Below, one piece after another: positions 33,437 through 42,400 of a stretch of DNA of 64,000 bases (the first letter of the stretch is position 1; every line of letters starts with the position of its first letter). Position numbers and translations under genes: made by a program. Below the pieces are notes generated by a model, which was not told the origin of the DNA, made no database searches, and was given only the letters and a program-made list of their open reading frames with translations. Origin of the DNA: Spectribacter acetivorans (GTDB taxonomy: Bacteria; Pseudomonadota; Gammaproteobacteria; Nevskiales; Salinisphaeraceae); the NCBI RefSeq assembly GCF_031846305.1, contig NZ_JAVRHY010000001.1, forward strand, positions 368,205 through 432,204, read 5' to 3'.

Positions 33437-34699
33437 ATGACCCGCAGCCTGCTGGGAGCCGCGCTGGTCGACGTCCCCGAGGATCTGGCGGACGTCACCG
33501 GCATTGACGACCGCCTGGAACGCCCGCCCGGCGCGGGCGGGCTGTCCGCGCGGGCGGTGGATGCGATCTGGGGCGCCACCGAAGAGCTCTACCGCAGCGG
33601 CGCCTACCCGGCCATCACACTGTGCCTGCGCCGCCAGGGCCAGATCGTGCTCAACCGGTCGCTGGGCCATGTCCGCGGCAACGGGCCGGTCGACAACGAG
33701 CGCGAGCCGCGCCTGCTGGCGCGGCCGGATACCCCGGTCTGCCTGTTCTCGGCCTCCAAGGCGGTGACCGCCATTCTGGTTCACAAGCTGGCCGAGGAGG
33801 GCGGCATCCACCTCGATGAGCGGGTGTCGCACTACCTCCCGGAATTCGCCGCCGCCGGCAAGGGCGAGACCACGATCGCCGAGGTGCTGGCGCACCGCGG
33901 CGGCTTCCCGATGTTCGATGTGGCCGGCGAGGCCGCGCAGGTGGAAACCCTGCTCGACTGGGACCGCTGCATCGAGATGATCTGCGCGGCCAGCCCCACC
34001 TGGCGCGACGGCCCCCGCATGGCCTACCACGCCATCACCGGCGGCTTCATCCTGGGCGAAGTCATCCGGCGGGTGACCGGGGCGCCGATCAGCGAGTATC
34101 TCGACACCCGCCTGCGCGCCCCGCTGGGGATGAAGACCTTCACCTATGGCCTGGAACCGGCGCTGCGCCCGAACGGCGCGCTCAACTACGCCGCCGGCCA
34201 GCCGGTTCGTTTCCCGCTGTCCGCGGTGGTGGCCCGTGCGCTGACCGTGCCCTTCGAGAAGGTGATCGAGGCGTCCAACACCGATGTCTTCATGGACGCG
34301 GTGGTGCCCGCCGGCAATCTCTACGCCAGCGCCGAGGAACTGTCGCGCTTCTACCAGATGTTGCTCAACGGCGGCAGCTGGCAGGGCGAACAGGTGTTGC
34401 AGGAAGCCACCGTGGCGCGCGCGGTGCGGCCGGCCAACCGGCTGCAGTTCGACCACACGCTCAAGATTCCGATGCGCTACTCGGAAGGCCTGATGCTCGG
34501 CGCCAACCCGTTCGGGCTTTACGGGCCGATGACCGGGGCCGCCTATGGCCATCTCGGATTCATGAACATCCTCGGCTGGGCCGATCCCTCCCGCGACATC
34601 GCCGCGTCCCTGCTGGTTACCGGCAAGGCGGTGCTGGGCGGGCACCTGATCGCGCTCGGCGAACTCCTGACCACCATTGCATGGCAGTGCCGGAAATGA
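33437..34699 (+). CDS. Beta-lactamase-fold serine hydrolase (EstB-like)
   Basis: A 420-residue class C beta-lactamase/family VIII esterase-like protein. The catalytic SxxK is Ser105-A-S-Lys108 (LFSASKAV). A Tyr in MAYHAITGGFILGEV matches the YxN-type position of EstB esterases. The third motif region is GAAYGHLGFMN. No signal peptide, unlike true beta-lactamases, so a cytoplasmic esterase/lipase role is more likely. It starts 8 bases after fadE and overlaps the next gene by ATGA, hence one operon. Confidence 0.85.
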   Translation: MTRSLLGAALVDVPEDLADVTGIDDRLERPPGAGGLSARAVDAIWGATEELYRSGAYPAITLCLRRQGQIVLNRSLGHVRGNGPVDNEREPRLLARPDTPVCLFSASKAVTAILVHKLAEEGGIHLDERVSHYLPEFAAAGKGETTIAEVLAHRGGFPMFDVAGEAAQVETLLDWDRCIEMICAASPTWRDGPRMAYHAITGGFILGEVIRRVTGAPISEYLDTRLRAPLGMKTFTYGLEPALRPNGALNYAAGQPVRFPLSAVVARALTVPFEKVIEASNTDVFMDAVVPAGNLYASAEELSRFYQMLLNGGSWQGEQVLQEATVARAVRPANRLQFDHTLKIPMRYSEGLMLGANPFGLYGPMTGAAYGHLGFMNILGWADPSRDIAASLLVTGKAVLGGHLIALGELLTTIAWQCRK

Positions 34700-35991
34700 G
34701 TGATCGCTATACGCAGCATGTGAAGCCTCGCCGCCTGTCCGCCCAGGACTGGGCCCAGGGCGCCGTCCAGCTGTGGCGTGGGCTGTTCTTCGGCGTCACC
34801 GATATCGTCGAGGAGGTGCACAGCTCGGTGCTGCGCACCATCGGTCGGGTCAACCCGATCGACCGGCAGCTGGTCGATCGCACCCAGCGGGTCTACCGCG
34901 GCGTGCGCGAAATCGGCGATGCCTCCTTCATCGTGGCCGACCAGGCCGTGGGTCTGGCCGGGGCGCTGGTGCCGGTGCGCCGCGGACTGGATCTGGGCCG
35001 CAGCCGGCTGGCGGTGATCTCGGCGCTCAATGGCGTGCTGGGTGACCGCATGGCGGCCGAGGGCAATCCGCTGGCCATCCGCATGGGGCTGCATCAAGCG
35101 GATGGCACCGAGGTGGAGATCGACCGCGAGGGTCTGCGCCGGGCCCTGGGCAAGCCGCGCAAGCGGCTGGTGATCCTGGTCCACGGCCTGGGCATGAACG
35201 ATCAGCAGTGGCAGCGCCCCGGCGGCCCCGATCTGGGTGCCCGGCTGGTCGAGGAACACGGCTACAGCGCCCTCTACGTGCGCTACAACAGCGGCTGCCA
35301 CATCTCGGAAAACGGCCGCGAGCTTGCGGCCCTGCTCGAGCGGTTGGTGGAACGCTATCCCGCGAAACTCCAGCGGCTGGTGATCATCGGGCACAGCATG
35401 GGCGGGCTGGTGGCCCGCAGCGCTACCCATTACGGCCGCGAGGCCGGCTGTCGCTGGCCGACCGAACTCACCGAACTGGTGTGCCTGGGCTCGCCGCATC
35501 TCGGCGCCCCGCTGGAACGGCTGGGCAGCGCGTTCACCCATGCCCTGACCTGGACCCGCTTCACCGCCCCGTTCGCGCGCATCGGCAACGTCCGCAGCGC
35601 GGGGGTGAAGGACCTGCGCTACGGCTTCCTGGTGGACGAGGACTGGCGCGGCCGCGATCCCGACCACCCGGAAAAGGTCACCCCGCGCAAACTGCGGCCG
35701 CTGGAAGGCACCCGCAACTACCTGGTGGCCGCCAGCCTGGGCCGCCGCCACGGCGACTTCGCCGACCGCTGGCTGGGTGACCTGCTGGTGCCCATCCGCA
35801 GCGCCACCGGGGCGTCGCGCAAGCCCAGCCGCCGGCTGCATTTCAACGATGCCGACGGTCGCATTTTCTTCGGCATGAACCACTTCGAGATCATGAATCA
35901 CCCGCAGGTCTATACCGCGCTGTCCGAGTGGCTGCACGGCAAATCGCGCGGCCGTCTGCGGCAGCGCGTGAAGCAGGCCATCGGATCGTGA
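34696..35991 (+). CDS. Alpha/beta hydrolase (lipase/PGAP1-like)
   Basis: A 431-residue hydrolase: about 150 residues of helical N-terminal extension, then LVILVHGLGMNDQQW, nucleophile elbow IIGHSMGGLVARS, the LVCLGSPHLGAPLERLG segment typical of PGAP1/lipase-like esterases, and a late His (NHFEIMNHPQVY). The ATG at 34696 overlaps the stop of the preceding gene; an in-frame ATG at 34681 is possible. No signal peptide. Together with its neighbour it probably hydrolyses esters feeding FadE. Confidence 0.82.
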   Translation: MSDRYTQHVKPRRLSAQDWAQGAVQLWRGLFFGVTDIVEEVHSSVLRTIGRVNPIDRQLVDRTQRVYRGVREIGDASFIVADQAVGLAGALVPVRRGLDLGRSRLAVISALNGVLGDRMAAEGNPLAIRMGLHQADGTEVEIDREGLRRALGKPRKRLVILVHGLGMNDQQWQRPGGPDLGARLVEEHGYSALYVRYNSGCHISENGRELAALLERLVERYPAKLQRLVIIGHSMGGLVARSATHYGREAGCRWPTELTELVCLGSPHLGAPLERLGSAFTHALTWTRFTAPFARIGNVRSAGVKDLRYGFLVDEDWRGRDPDHPEKVTPRKLRPLEGTRNYLVAASLGRRHGDFADRWLGDLLVPIRSATGASRKPSRRLHFNDADGRIFFGMNHFEIMNHPQVYTALSEWLHGKSRGRLRQRVKQAIGS

Positions 35992-36020
35992 TGCGTAACG
36001 CCGAGCCCGCCACGGGGTAG

Positions 36021-36038
36021 GGCGGACTTCAGTCCGCC
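36021..36038. repeat. GGCGGACT-AGTCCGCC palindromic repeat
   Basis: GGCGGACTTCAGTCCGCC is an 18-base palindrome with 8-bp arms and a 2-base centre, preceded by GTAG. Related copies occur at 47203-47220 and 47316-47333. It looks like a genome-wide REP-type repeat and lies 30 bases after the hydrolase stop. Confidence 0.7.
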
Positions 36039-36118
36039 GCTCCGGGGCAGAACCGAACCGCCGACAGGCATCCGGCCCGTGCGACTTCAAGCGCGTCAGC
36101 CACAGGAGACACAAACCC

Positions 36119-36397
36119 ATGTCCGATCTGCAACAACAGTTCAACGCCGCCGTCGACAAGGTGCGCAACGCCCCGACCGACGGCGACTTCAAGCCCAGCA
36201 ATGACTACAAGCTGACGATGTACGCGCTTTACCGGCAGGCCACCGACGGCGACGTGTCCGGCAAGCGGCCGGGTATGCTCAACGTGATCGAACGGGCCAA
36301 GTACGACGCCTGGGCCAAGCGCAAGGGGATGACTCGCGACCAGGCCATGCAGGCCTATGTGGACGAAGTGGACAAGGTCGAAGCACAGTACGGCTAG
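36119..36397 (+). CDS. Acyl-CoA-binding protein (ACBP)
   Basis: A 92-residue four-helix protein that binds long-chain acyl-CoA esters in the cytosol. It matches the mostly eukaryotic ACBP family closely: KLTMYALYRQATDGDVSGKRPGM, then AKYDAWAKRKGM and AMQAYVDEVDKVEAQYG. Ligand residues correspond to Tyr35, Tyr38, Lys61 and Tyr80; the bovine Lys32 is Arg39 here. ACAGGAG lies upstream. ACBPs occur in few bacteria; placement between lipid hydrolases and acyl-CoA dehydrogenases supports a genuine role in acyl-CoA pooling. Confidence 0.93.
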   Translation: MSDLQQQFNAAVDKVRNAPTDGDFKPSNDYKLTMYALYRQATDGDVSGKRPGMLNVIERAKYDAWAKRKGMTRDQAMQAYVDEVDKVEAQYG

Positions 36398-36508
36398 GGG
36401 CTGCGCCGGGGCACTACCGGTTTCCGTGACGCAGACCCCTGACGGCCCCGCCGGTTCCGTGCCGGTGCGATGGCTGAAAAACAATACGAACAAGAGGGGG
36501 GAGACAAC

Positions 36509-38329
36509 ATGCGGATCAAACCGCTTTTCATCGCGGGCCTGGCGGTGGCCGCGGTCGCCGGCCTGGCCGCGCTGGTGGTGGCAATTCGCGGGCTGGAAGC
36601 CGGCAACGAGGACGCGGTACGCGCCGAGTTCCGATCCCTGGAACGCCTCGACGCCCGTTTCAATGAAGAGGTTGCCCGCGCCCGGCTGATTGTCGACGTG
36701 CAGCGCGACGTGCTCTACGAATTGCTCGACGAGGTCGCCGCCCGCATGGACGATCTGGCCGCCGATAACGGGCCGCTGGCCGGCATCGCCCCGGCCATGG
36801 ACGCGGCCCGGGCGGACTACATCGCCGCCATGCGCGAGAAGGTGGAGCTGGGCCGCGAGTACGAGCGCCGCAATCTGCGTCTGGTCAATGCGCTGGCGCT
36901 GATCCCGAGCGTGTCCGACGAACTGCTGGCCCAGCTGCCGGTCACCGACGAATTCGATCCGGCGATCGACTTCGTCAACCGCTTCAACAAGGAAATCCTG
37001 GCCTACGGCATGCTGCCGAACCCGACCAATCTCGAGGCGGTGGAGGACATGCTCTACCGCGTGAGCCAGTCCGACATCGCGCTTCCGGACGGTGCGGGCA
37101 CGCCGTTCCGGCGGCTGGCCTCGCTGGGCAACGCGGTGCTCGGCGACAAGCAGGTGGTGCAGACCTCGCTGGAAAAGCTGCTGGCCTTCCCGACCAGTGA
37201 ACGGCTGGGCGCGATCCAGAGCGCCTACGCCGACGCCCGCGGCGCGCGGCTGGCCGCGGCCCAGCAGTACCGCTGGGCGCTGCTGGCCTATGCCGGCCTG
37301 CTGCTGCTGGGGCTGGCCTGGCTGGGCTGGCGGTTGCGCGCCAGCTACCGCAGCCTGGACACCGCCAACGATGCCCTGCGCGATGCCAACGTGGAACTGG
37401 AACAGCGGGTGGCCCGCCGCACCGAGCATCTGGAGCAGGCGATGGCCGATCTGAAATCGTCCCAGGCCCAGCTGGTCCAGTCCGAGAAGATGGCGTCGCT
37501 GGGCCAGATGGTTGCCGGCGTATCGCACGAGATCAACACGCCGCTGGGCTACGTGCGCAGCAACAACGAGATCGTGTCCACCTCGATGCAGGAAGTGGCG
37601 ATGCTGCTGGGCAGCTATCGCGACGCCCTGGCGTTGCTGGACAACCCGGCGGCCGACTTCGAGGCCACCGCCCGCGCCCTGCAGGAACTGGAACAACTCA
37701 AGGCCGAGCTGGAACCCGACACCCTGCTGGAGGAGCTGCAGCAACTGGTGGCCGACAATCACCACGGCCTGGCGCAGATCGGCGAGCTGGTGGCCAACCT
37801 CAAGGACTTCAGCCGGCTGGACCGGTCCCGCACCGAGTTCATCAATCTCAACGACGGCCTGGATGCGGCCCTCAACATCTGCCAGAGCCAGCTCAAGCAC
37901 CGCATCGAGGTGGTGCGCGACTACGGCGAGCTGCCCGAGATCGAGTGCGCGCCGTCGCAGGTCAACCAGGTGTTTCTCAACCTGATTACCAACGCCGGGC
38001 AGGCCATGGGCGATGCCGGCCGGCTCACGCTGATCACCCGTCACGAGGCCGACCGCGTGCTGGTGCGCATCCGTGACACCGGCGCCGGCATGGACGAAGC
38101 CACCCGGGCGCAGATATTCGATCCGTTCTTCACCACCAAGCCGCTGGGCGAGGGCACCGGGCTGGGGCTGGCGATCGTCTACCGCATCGTCAACGAACAC
38201 GGCGGCCGCATCGTCGCCGCCTCGGTGCCCGGCCGCGGCACGGAGTTCACGGTCATGCTGCCGCTGCGTCAGGCGCAGGCCCCGGAAACGGCCGAGACAG
38301 TCGGCATGGCGGAGGAGATGTCGGCATGA
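36509..38329 (+). CDS. Membrane sensor histidine kinase, DAHL-type sensor
   Basis: A 606-residue kinase: N-terminal helix (about 8-27), a helical periplasmic sensor (about 30-255) like the DAHL four-helix domain, and a second membrane helix (LLAYAGLLLLGLAWLGW). A coiled coil and a HisKA-like dimerisation helix with His340 in MVAGVSHEINTPLGY follow, then HATPase boxes N (NLITNAGQAMG), G1 (DTGAGMDEATR), F/G2 (DPFFTTKPLGEGTGLGLAIVY). The ATG at 36509 has GGGGGGAG before it; the frame opens 13 codons earlier. Its stop overlaps the response regulator start. Signal unknown. Confidence 0.88.
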   Translation: MRIKPLFIAGLAVAAVAGLAALVVAIRGLEAGNEDAVRAEFRSLERLDARFNEEVARARLIVDVQRDVLYELLDEVAARMDDLAADNGPLAGIAPAMDAARADYIAAMREKVELGREYERRNLRLVNALALIPSVSDELLAQLPVTDEFDPAIDFVNRFNKEILAYGMLPNPTNLEAVEDMLYRVSQSDIALPDGAGTPFRRLASLGNAVLGDKQVVQTSLEKLLAFPTSERLGAIQSAYADARGARLAAAQQYRWALLAYAGLLLLGLAWLGWRLRASYRSLDTANDALRDANVELEQRVARRTEHLEQAMADLKSSQAQLVQSEKMASLGQMVAGVSHEINTPLGYVRSNNEIVSTSMQEVAMLLGSYRDALALLDNPAADFEATARALQELEQLKAELEPDTLLEELQQLVADNHHGLAQIGELVANLKDFSRLDRSRTEFINLNDGLDAALNICQSQLKHRIEVVRDYGELPEIECAPSQVNQVFLNLITNAGQAMGDAGRLTLITRHEADRVLVRIRDTGAGMDEATRAQIFDPFFTTKPLGEGTGLGLAIVYRIVNEHGGRIVAASVPGRGTEFTVMLPLRQAQAPETAETVGMAEEMSA

Positions 38330-39321
38330 GCGAACTTGACCCCAATATCCCGCAGGCCCCGACCCTCGGCCACCGACCCCGGGTGCTGTTCGTCGACGAC
38401 GAGCCGCGCATTCTCACCAGCCTGCGCATGCTGTGCCGGCGGCGCTACGACGTGCGCATCGCCGAAGGCGGCGACGCGGCGCTGGCGGTTCTTCGCGAGC
38501 ATCCGGTGGATGTCCTGGTCAGCGACCAGCGCATGCCCGGCATGACCGGTTTCGAGCTGCTGCGCGAAGCCCGCAGCATCCAGCCCGGCGCCATGCGCCT
38601 GCTGCTGACCGGCTACGCCGATCTCAACGCCATCATCGGCTCGATCAACGAAGGCGAGATCTTCCGCTTCATCAGCAAGCCCTGGGTCAACGACGAATTG
38701 CTGGCCATCATCGACGAAGCCGCCGCCGCGGCGGCGGCCGCGCCGGTACCCGCGGCCCCGGCCGCCCCGACGCCGGCGGACGCCGATCCCGATCCACAGA
38801 CCGAGCCCGCGCAAACGGCTGGCCCCGCCGTGCTGGTGCTGGACCCCTCGCCGGCCCGCCGCGCCGAAATGGCAGGCGTGCTGGGCGGCAGCTACCGCGT
38901 GATCGAGGCGGCTGACCTGGACACCGCGGTGGAACGGCTGCAGAGCGACGACATCGGCGTGATGATTTCGGACGTGCGGGTGGAGAACACGCGCATCGTC
39001 GAGTTGCTGGGCCTGCTCAAGACCCACGCGCCCAATCTGGTGTCCATCATCGTCACCGAGCGGGCCGATGCGCATGACGCCATCGACCTGATCAACCGCA
39101 GCCAGGTCTACCGCTTCCTGGTCCGGCCGCTGCGCCAGACCATGTGCCGCATCAGCGTGCGTTCCGCGCTGGAGCGGCATCACACGCTGCGACAGAACCC
39201 GGAGCAGACGCGGCGCTACGCCGCTCGGCCCGTCACCGAAGAACCCGTCGGTCTGGGCCGCGGCCTGATCGATCGCATCCGCCGCATGCGCCAGCGGCTC
39301 CAGCCCGGGGCATCCGCCTGA
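38326..39321 (+). CDS. Response regulator with two receiver domains, no output domain
   Basis: A 331-residue protein. REC1 (about 17-135) has VDDE, phospho-acceptor Asp67 in LVSDQRMPG, Thr in LLTGYAD and Lys in ISKPW. An Ala/Pro-rich linker (about 139-166) leads to REC2 (about 168-290), which has Asp216 in MISDVRV but a DP in place of the acidic DD pair and no clear switch Lys (VRPLRQ), so it may be degenerate. No DNA-binding or enzymatic domain follows; the tail is basic (RIRRMRQRLQ). Overlaps the kinase stop by ATGA. Probably a phosphorelay or protein-interaction module. Confidence 0.87.
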   Translation: MSELDPNIPQAPTLGHRPRVLFVDDEPRILTSLRMLCRRRYDVRIAEGGDAALAVLREHPVDVLVSDQRMPGMTGFELLREARSIQPGAMRLLLTGYADLNAIIGSINEGEIFRFISKPWVNDELLAIIDEAAAAAAAAPVPAAPAAPTPADADPDPQTEPAQTAGPAVLVLDPSPARRAEMAGVLGGSYRVIEAADLDTAVERLQSDDIGVMISDVRVENTRIVELLGLLKTHAPNLVSIIVTERADAHDAIDLINRSQVYRFLVRPLRQTMCRISVRSALERHHTLRQNPEQTRRYAARPVTEEPVGLGRGLIDRIRRMRQRLQPGASA

Positions 39322-39332
39322 CAGGAGACGAT

Positions 39333-40643
39333 ATGAATCTGAATCCAACTGGCCTCGGCCTTGCCGTGCTGCGGCGCGTCGCGGCCAACCCCTGGCTGCA
39401 GCGCAGCGGTCTGGGGCCGCGTTTCGACCGGCTCATCTACCACGGCAGCCGGGCCGGCTTTGCCGCGGCTACTGCCGGCAACCGCGCGTTCAAGGCGGCG
39501 CGGTCGCTATCCGCGCCCGGCCGACCGCCGGGAGTCGATCCTGCCGGCGTGTTCGACCTGACACCCACCGACGATCAGGCGATGCTGCGCGAGGCGGCTG
39601 CCCGCTTCGCCGGGGAACGCCTGCGCCGCGAGGCTACCGACGCGGACGAGACCTGCGCGCCCCCCGCCGACCTGCTGGACGAGGCCGCCGGTCTGGGGCT
39701 GGCGTCGTTGTCGGTGCCCGAGGAGCTGGACGGCGCCGGCGCCGAGCATTCCGCCGTCACCGGCGCGCTGATCGCCGAGGCGCTGGCGCATGGCGACATG
39801 GGTCTGGCGGTGGCCTGCCTGGCCCCGGTCAGTGCCGCCAACGCGTTGCTGCGCTGGGGCACGGGCGCACAGCAGGCGGCGTATCTCGCGCCGTTCGCCG
39901 GCGAGCAACCGCCGGCAGCCGCTATCGCGGTGGCGGAAGACCGGCCCCTGTTCGACCCGCTGTCACCGGCGACCACGGCCGGACGTCGCGGTGATCAGAT
40001 CGTGCTCAACGGCCGCAAGGTACTGGTGCCGCGGGCCGCGGATGCCGAGTTCTTCCTGGTGGCGGCCGGCGAGGCCGACGGCGGCGTCGGTGTCTACATC
40101 GTCGAGCGCAGTGCCGGCGGCCTTTCGGTCGAGCCGGCACCCGGCATGGGCGTGCGCGGCGCCGGCACCGGCAGTCTGGTGCTGAACGACACGACCATCC
40201 CGGCCGGCAACCGCCTGGGCGGCGACGACGGCTGCGACTACCCGGCCCTGCTGGCGCTGTTCCGCCTGGCCTGGTGCGCCCTGGCCGCCGGCACCGGTCA
40301 GGCCGTGCTGGACTACGTCACCGACTACGCCAACGACCGCCAGGCCTTCGGCGAGCCGATCAGCCACCGTCAGGGGGTGGCCTTCGCCATCGCCGACATG
40401 GCCATCGAACTGGAAGGCCTGCGCCTGGCCGCCTGGCGCGCCGCGGCCCTGGCCGATGCCGGCAAGCCGTTCACGAAGGAAGCCGCCATCGCCCATCGCC
40501 TCGCCAGCCGCCACGGCATGGCCATCGGCAGCTGGGGCGTGCAACTGCTGGGCGGCCACGGCTTCGTCAAGGAACACCCGGTGGAGCGCTGGTACCGCGA
40601 CCTGCGGGCAGTCGGGGTTCTGACCGGGGCGGTTTGTCTATAA
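39333..40643 (+). CDS. Acyl-CoA dehydrogenase-like subunit without catalytic Glu
   Basis: A 436-residue ACAD-family protein. The N-terminal DDQAMLREAAARFAGERLR, middle beta domain (GMGVRGAGTGSLVLNDTTIP) and C-terminal helices (YANDRQAFGEPISHRQGVAF; QLLGGHGFVKEHPVERWYRD) are intact. Where most ACADs have the catalytic EGT, this reads GVLTGAVCL with Thr431, and the chain stops 5 residues later. It could be the non-catalytic half of a heteromeric dehydrogenase with the next gene, as in actinobacterial steroid-degrading FadE pairs. ACAGGAGAC precedes the ATG; it follows the regulator by 11 bases. Confidence 0.82.
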   Translation: MNLNPTGLGLAVLRRVAANPWLQRSGLGPRFDRLIYHGSRAGFAAATAGNRAFKAARSLSAPGRPPGVDPAGVFDLTPTDDQAMLREAAARFAGERLRREATDADETCAPPADLLDEAAGLGLASLSVPEELDGAGAEHSAVTGALIAEALAHGDMGLAVACLAPVSAANALLRWGTGAQQAAYLAPFAGEQPPAAAIAVAEDRPLFDPLSPATTAGRRGDQIVLNGRKVLVPRAADAEFFLVAAGEADGGVGVYIVERSAGGLSVEPAPGMGVRGAGTGSLVLNDTTIPAGNRLGGDDGCDYPALLALFRLAWCALAAGTGQAVLDYVTDYANDRQAFGEPISHRQGVAFAIADMAIELEGLRLAAWRAAALADAGKPFTKEAAIAHRLASRHGMAIGSWGVQLLGGHGFVKEHPVERWYRDLRAVGVLTGAVCL

Positions 40644-40655
40644 GAGCTTTTATAA

Positions 40656-40858
40656 CCGCAGATTACGCAGATTGAATGAATATTGACGGCGGCCCGCACC
40701 GCGCCAGGTCCAATAAGGCCCTCGCCCCGCTTGCGGGGAGAGGGCTGGGTGAGGGGCTCTTGATCGAGTCGCCTGAACCCTGGCGGGGCGAGGGATTACA
40801 ACGGCACAGGCGTAAGAAAAGCCACCCACCGAATCTGCGTAATCGGCGAAATCTGCGG
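40656..40858. repeat. Composite inverted-repeat element (MITE/REP-like)
   Basis: A left end CCGCAGATTACGCAGATT (40656-40673) is mirrored by a right end AATCTGCGTAAT plus AAATCTGCGG (40832-40858). Inside sits a strong hairpin GCCCTCGCCCCGC-TT-GCGGGGAGAGGGC (40718-40745), related to the repeat at 26938, followed by GGGTGAGGGG. No transposase is present. The element fills the gap between two acyl-CoA dehydrogenase genes. Confidence 0.6.
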
Positions 40859-40887
40859 ATCCTTCTTCTTACTTCGAGCAGAAAACC

Positions 40888-42093
40888 ATGATCAACCTCG
40901 AAAATCCCAGACGCTATCGCGGCCTCGTTGACCAGGCCCAACAGGTGGCCCGGGAAATGTTCCGGCCCATCTCGCGCAAGTACGACCGTGCCGAGCACGA
41001 GTATCCGAAGGAACTCGACACCCTCGCCGCGCTGCTGGACGGCATGAACGACAGCGGCGGCGAAGGCGCCGGGGCCGGCAAGCTCAGCCAGGAGAAATCC
41101 GCCGACGGCAGCGTGGTCAACGGCCGCAACATGTCCGCGGTGCTGGGCATGACCGAGCTCTGCTGGGGCGACGTCGGTCTGGCCCTGTCATTGCCGCGGC
41201 AGGGGCTGGGCAACGCCGCCATTTCCGCCGTGGCCAACGAGGAACAGGCCGAACGTTTCGAGGGCTGCTGGGCGGCGATGGCCATTACCGAGCCGGGCGC
41301 CGGGTCGGACTCCGCGGCCATCCGCACCCGCGCGGTCGAGGACGGTGACGACTATGTGCTGAATGGCGAGAAGATCTACGTCACTGCCGGCGGGCGCTGT
41401 GACACCGTGGTGGTCTGGGCCACGCTGGACCCGGCCGCCGGCCGCGCCGCGATCAAGTCCTTCGTGGTGCCCAAGGGCACGCCCGGCATGGAGGTGGTGC
41501 GGCTCGACCACAAACTGGGCATCCGTGCGTCCGACACCGCGACGATTCGTTTCACCGACTGCCGGGTGCCGAAGGAAAATCTGCTCGGCTCGCCCGAAAT
41601 CGACACCAAGCGCTCCTTCGCGGGGGCGATGAAGACGTTCGACAACACCCGTCCGCTGGTCGCCGCCATGGCGATCGGTCTGGCCCGGGCCAGCCTGGAA
41701 GAAACCCGCCGGCTGCTGGGCGAGGCCGGGGTGACCATCGATTACGACCGCCCCGTCCACTGCCAGTCCGCCGCGGCGGCAGCGTTCCTGGATATGGAAG
41801 CCGACTACGAGGCCGCCCGGCTGCTGACCCTGCAAGCCGCCTGGATGGCGGACAACAGCCAGCCCAACTCCCTGCAGGCCTCCATGGCCAAGGCCAAGGC
41901 TGGCCGCATGGGGACGGCCGTGTCGCTGGGCTGCCTGGAACTGATCGGCCCGCTGGCCTACACCGAAGACACCCTGCTGGAGAAGTGGGCTCGCGACGCC
42001 AAGATTCTGGACATCTTCGAGGGCACCCAGCAGATCCAGCTGCTGATCGTGGCGCGGCGGCTGCTGGGCAAGACTTCCAGCGAGTTGAAGTAG
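40888..42093 (+). CDS. Acyl-CoA dehydrogenase
   Basis: A 401-residue FAD-dependent acyl-CoA dehydrogenase. It contains AITEPGAGSDSAAIRTRAVE (FAD/substrate loop), YVLNGEKIYVTAGGRCDTVVV, GIRASDTATIRFTDCRVP and the catalytic Glu378 in ILDIFEGTQQIQLL. It is full length. Its neighbour upstream lacks this Glu, so the two could form mixed tetramers, though a repeat element separates them. Substrate chain length is not deducible. Confidence 0.9.
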   Translation: MINLENPRRYRGLVDQAQQVAREMFRPISRKYDRAEHEYPKELDTLAALLDGMNDSGGEGAGAGKLSQEKSADGSVVNGRNMSAVLGMTELCWGDVGLALSLPRQGLGNAAISAVANEEQAERFEGCWAAMAITEPGAGSDSAAIRTRAVEDGDDYVLNGEKIYVTAGGRCDTVVVWATLDPAAGRAAIKSFVVPKGTPGMEVVRLDHKLGIRASDTATIRFTDCRVPKENLLGSPEIDTKRSFAGAMKTFDNTRPLVAAMAIGLARASLEETRRLLGEAGVTIDYDRPVHCQSAAAAAFLDMEADYEAARLLTLQAAWMADNSQPNSLQASMAKAKAGRMGTAVSLGCLELIGPLAYTEDTLLEKWARDAKILDIFEGTQQIQLLIVARRLLGKTSSELK

Positions 42094-42199
42094 CCCTGTG
42101 CCGTCAGGCATCAGTCGGCGTAAAGCTGGCCAGCTCATTGGTCCGGAAATCAGGTCTCGCGGTAGGATTGACTCAGCGTTGACCGACAGGAGCGATTCG

Positions 42200-42400
42200 A
42201 TGTCGCAAGTGGAAGAGATCGAGGACGCAGTGAAAAACCTACCGGCCGCTGAGCTCCGGCGCTTTCGCGAATGGTTCGCGGCGTTTGACGCCGAAGCTTG
42301 GGATGCTCAGATCGAAGCGGATGCCGCTAAGGGCAAGCTCGACGCGCTGGCGAGTGCCGCCATCAAGGACTACAAGAGCGGCGAAGCAAGCGAGCTTTGA
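42200..42400 (+). CDS. Type II antitoxin
   Basis: A 66-residue acidic protein (MSQVEEIEDAVKNLPAAELRRFREWFAAFDAEAWD...) typical of antitoxins paired with RelE/HigB-like toxins. ACAGGAG lies 7-8 bases upstream. The C-terminal half would wrap the toxin. Its TGA overlaps the toxin's TTG start, the tight coupling expected of such pairs. Confidence 0.8.
   Translation: MSQVEEIEDAVKNLPAAELRRFREWFAAFDAEAWDAQIEADAAKGKLDALASAAIKDYKSGEASEL

Noticed and set aside
33437..34699. Antibiotic-resistance beta-lactamase
   Set aside because: SxxK is present but there is no signal peptide and the context is lipid catabolism; EstB-type esterase is the better call. The same holds for the gene at 53891-55048.
40676..40891. 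Small plus-strand reading frame between the two acyl-CoA dehydrogenase genes
   Set aside because: It reads through the inverted-repeat element; the translation is low-complexity Arg/Gly/Pro sequence from the hairpins and has no ribosome-binding site.
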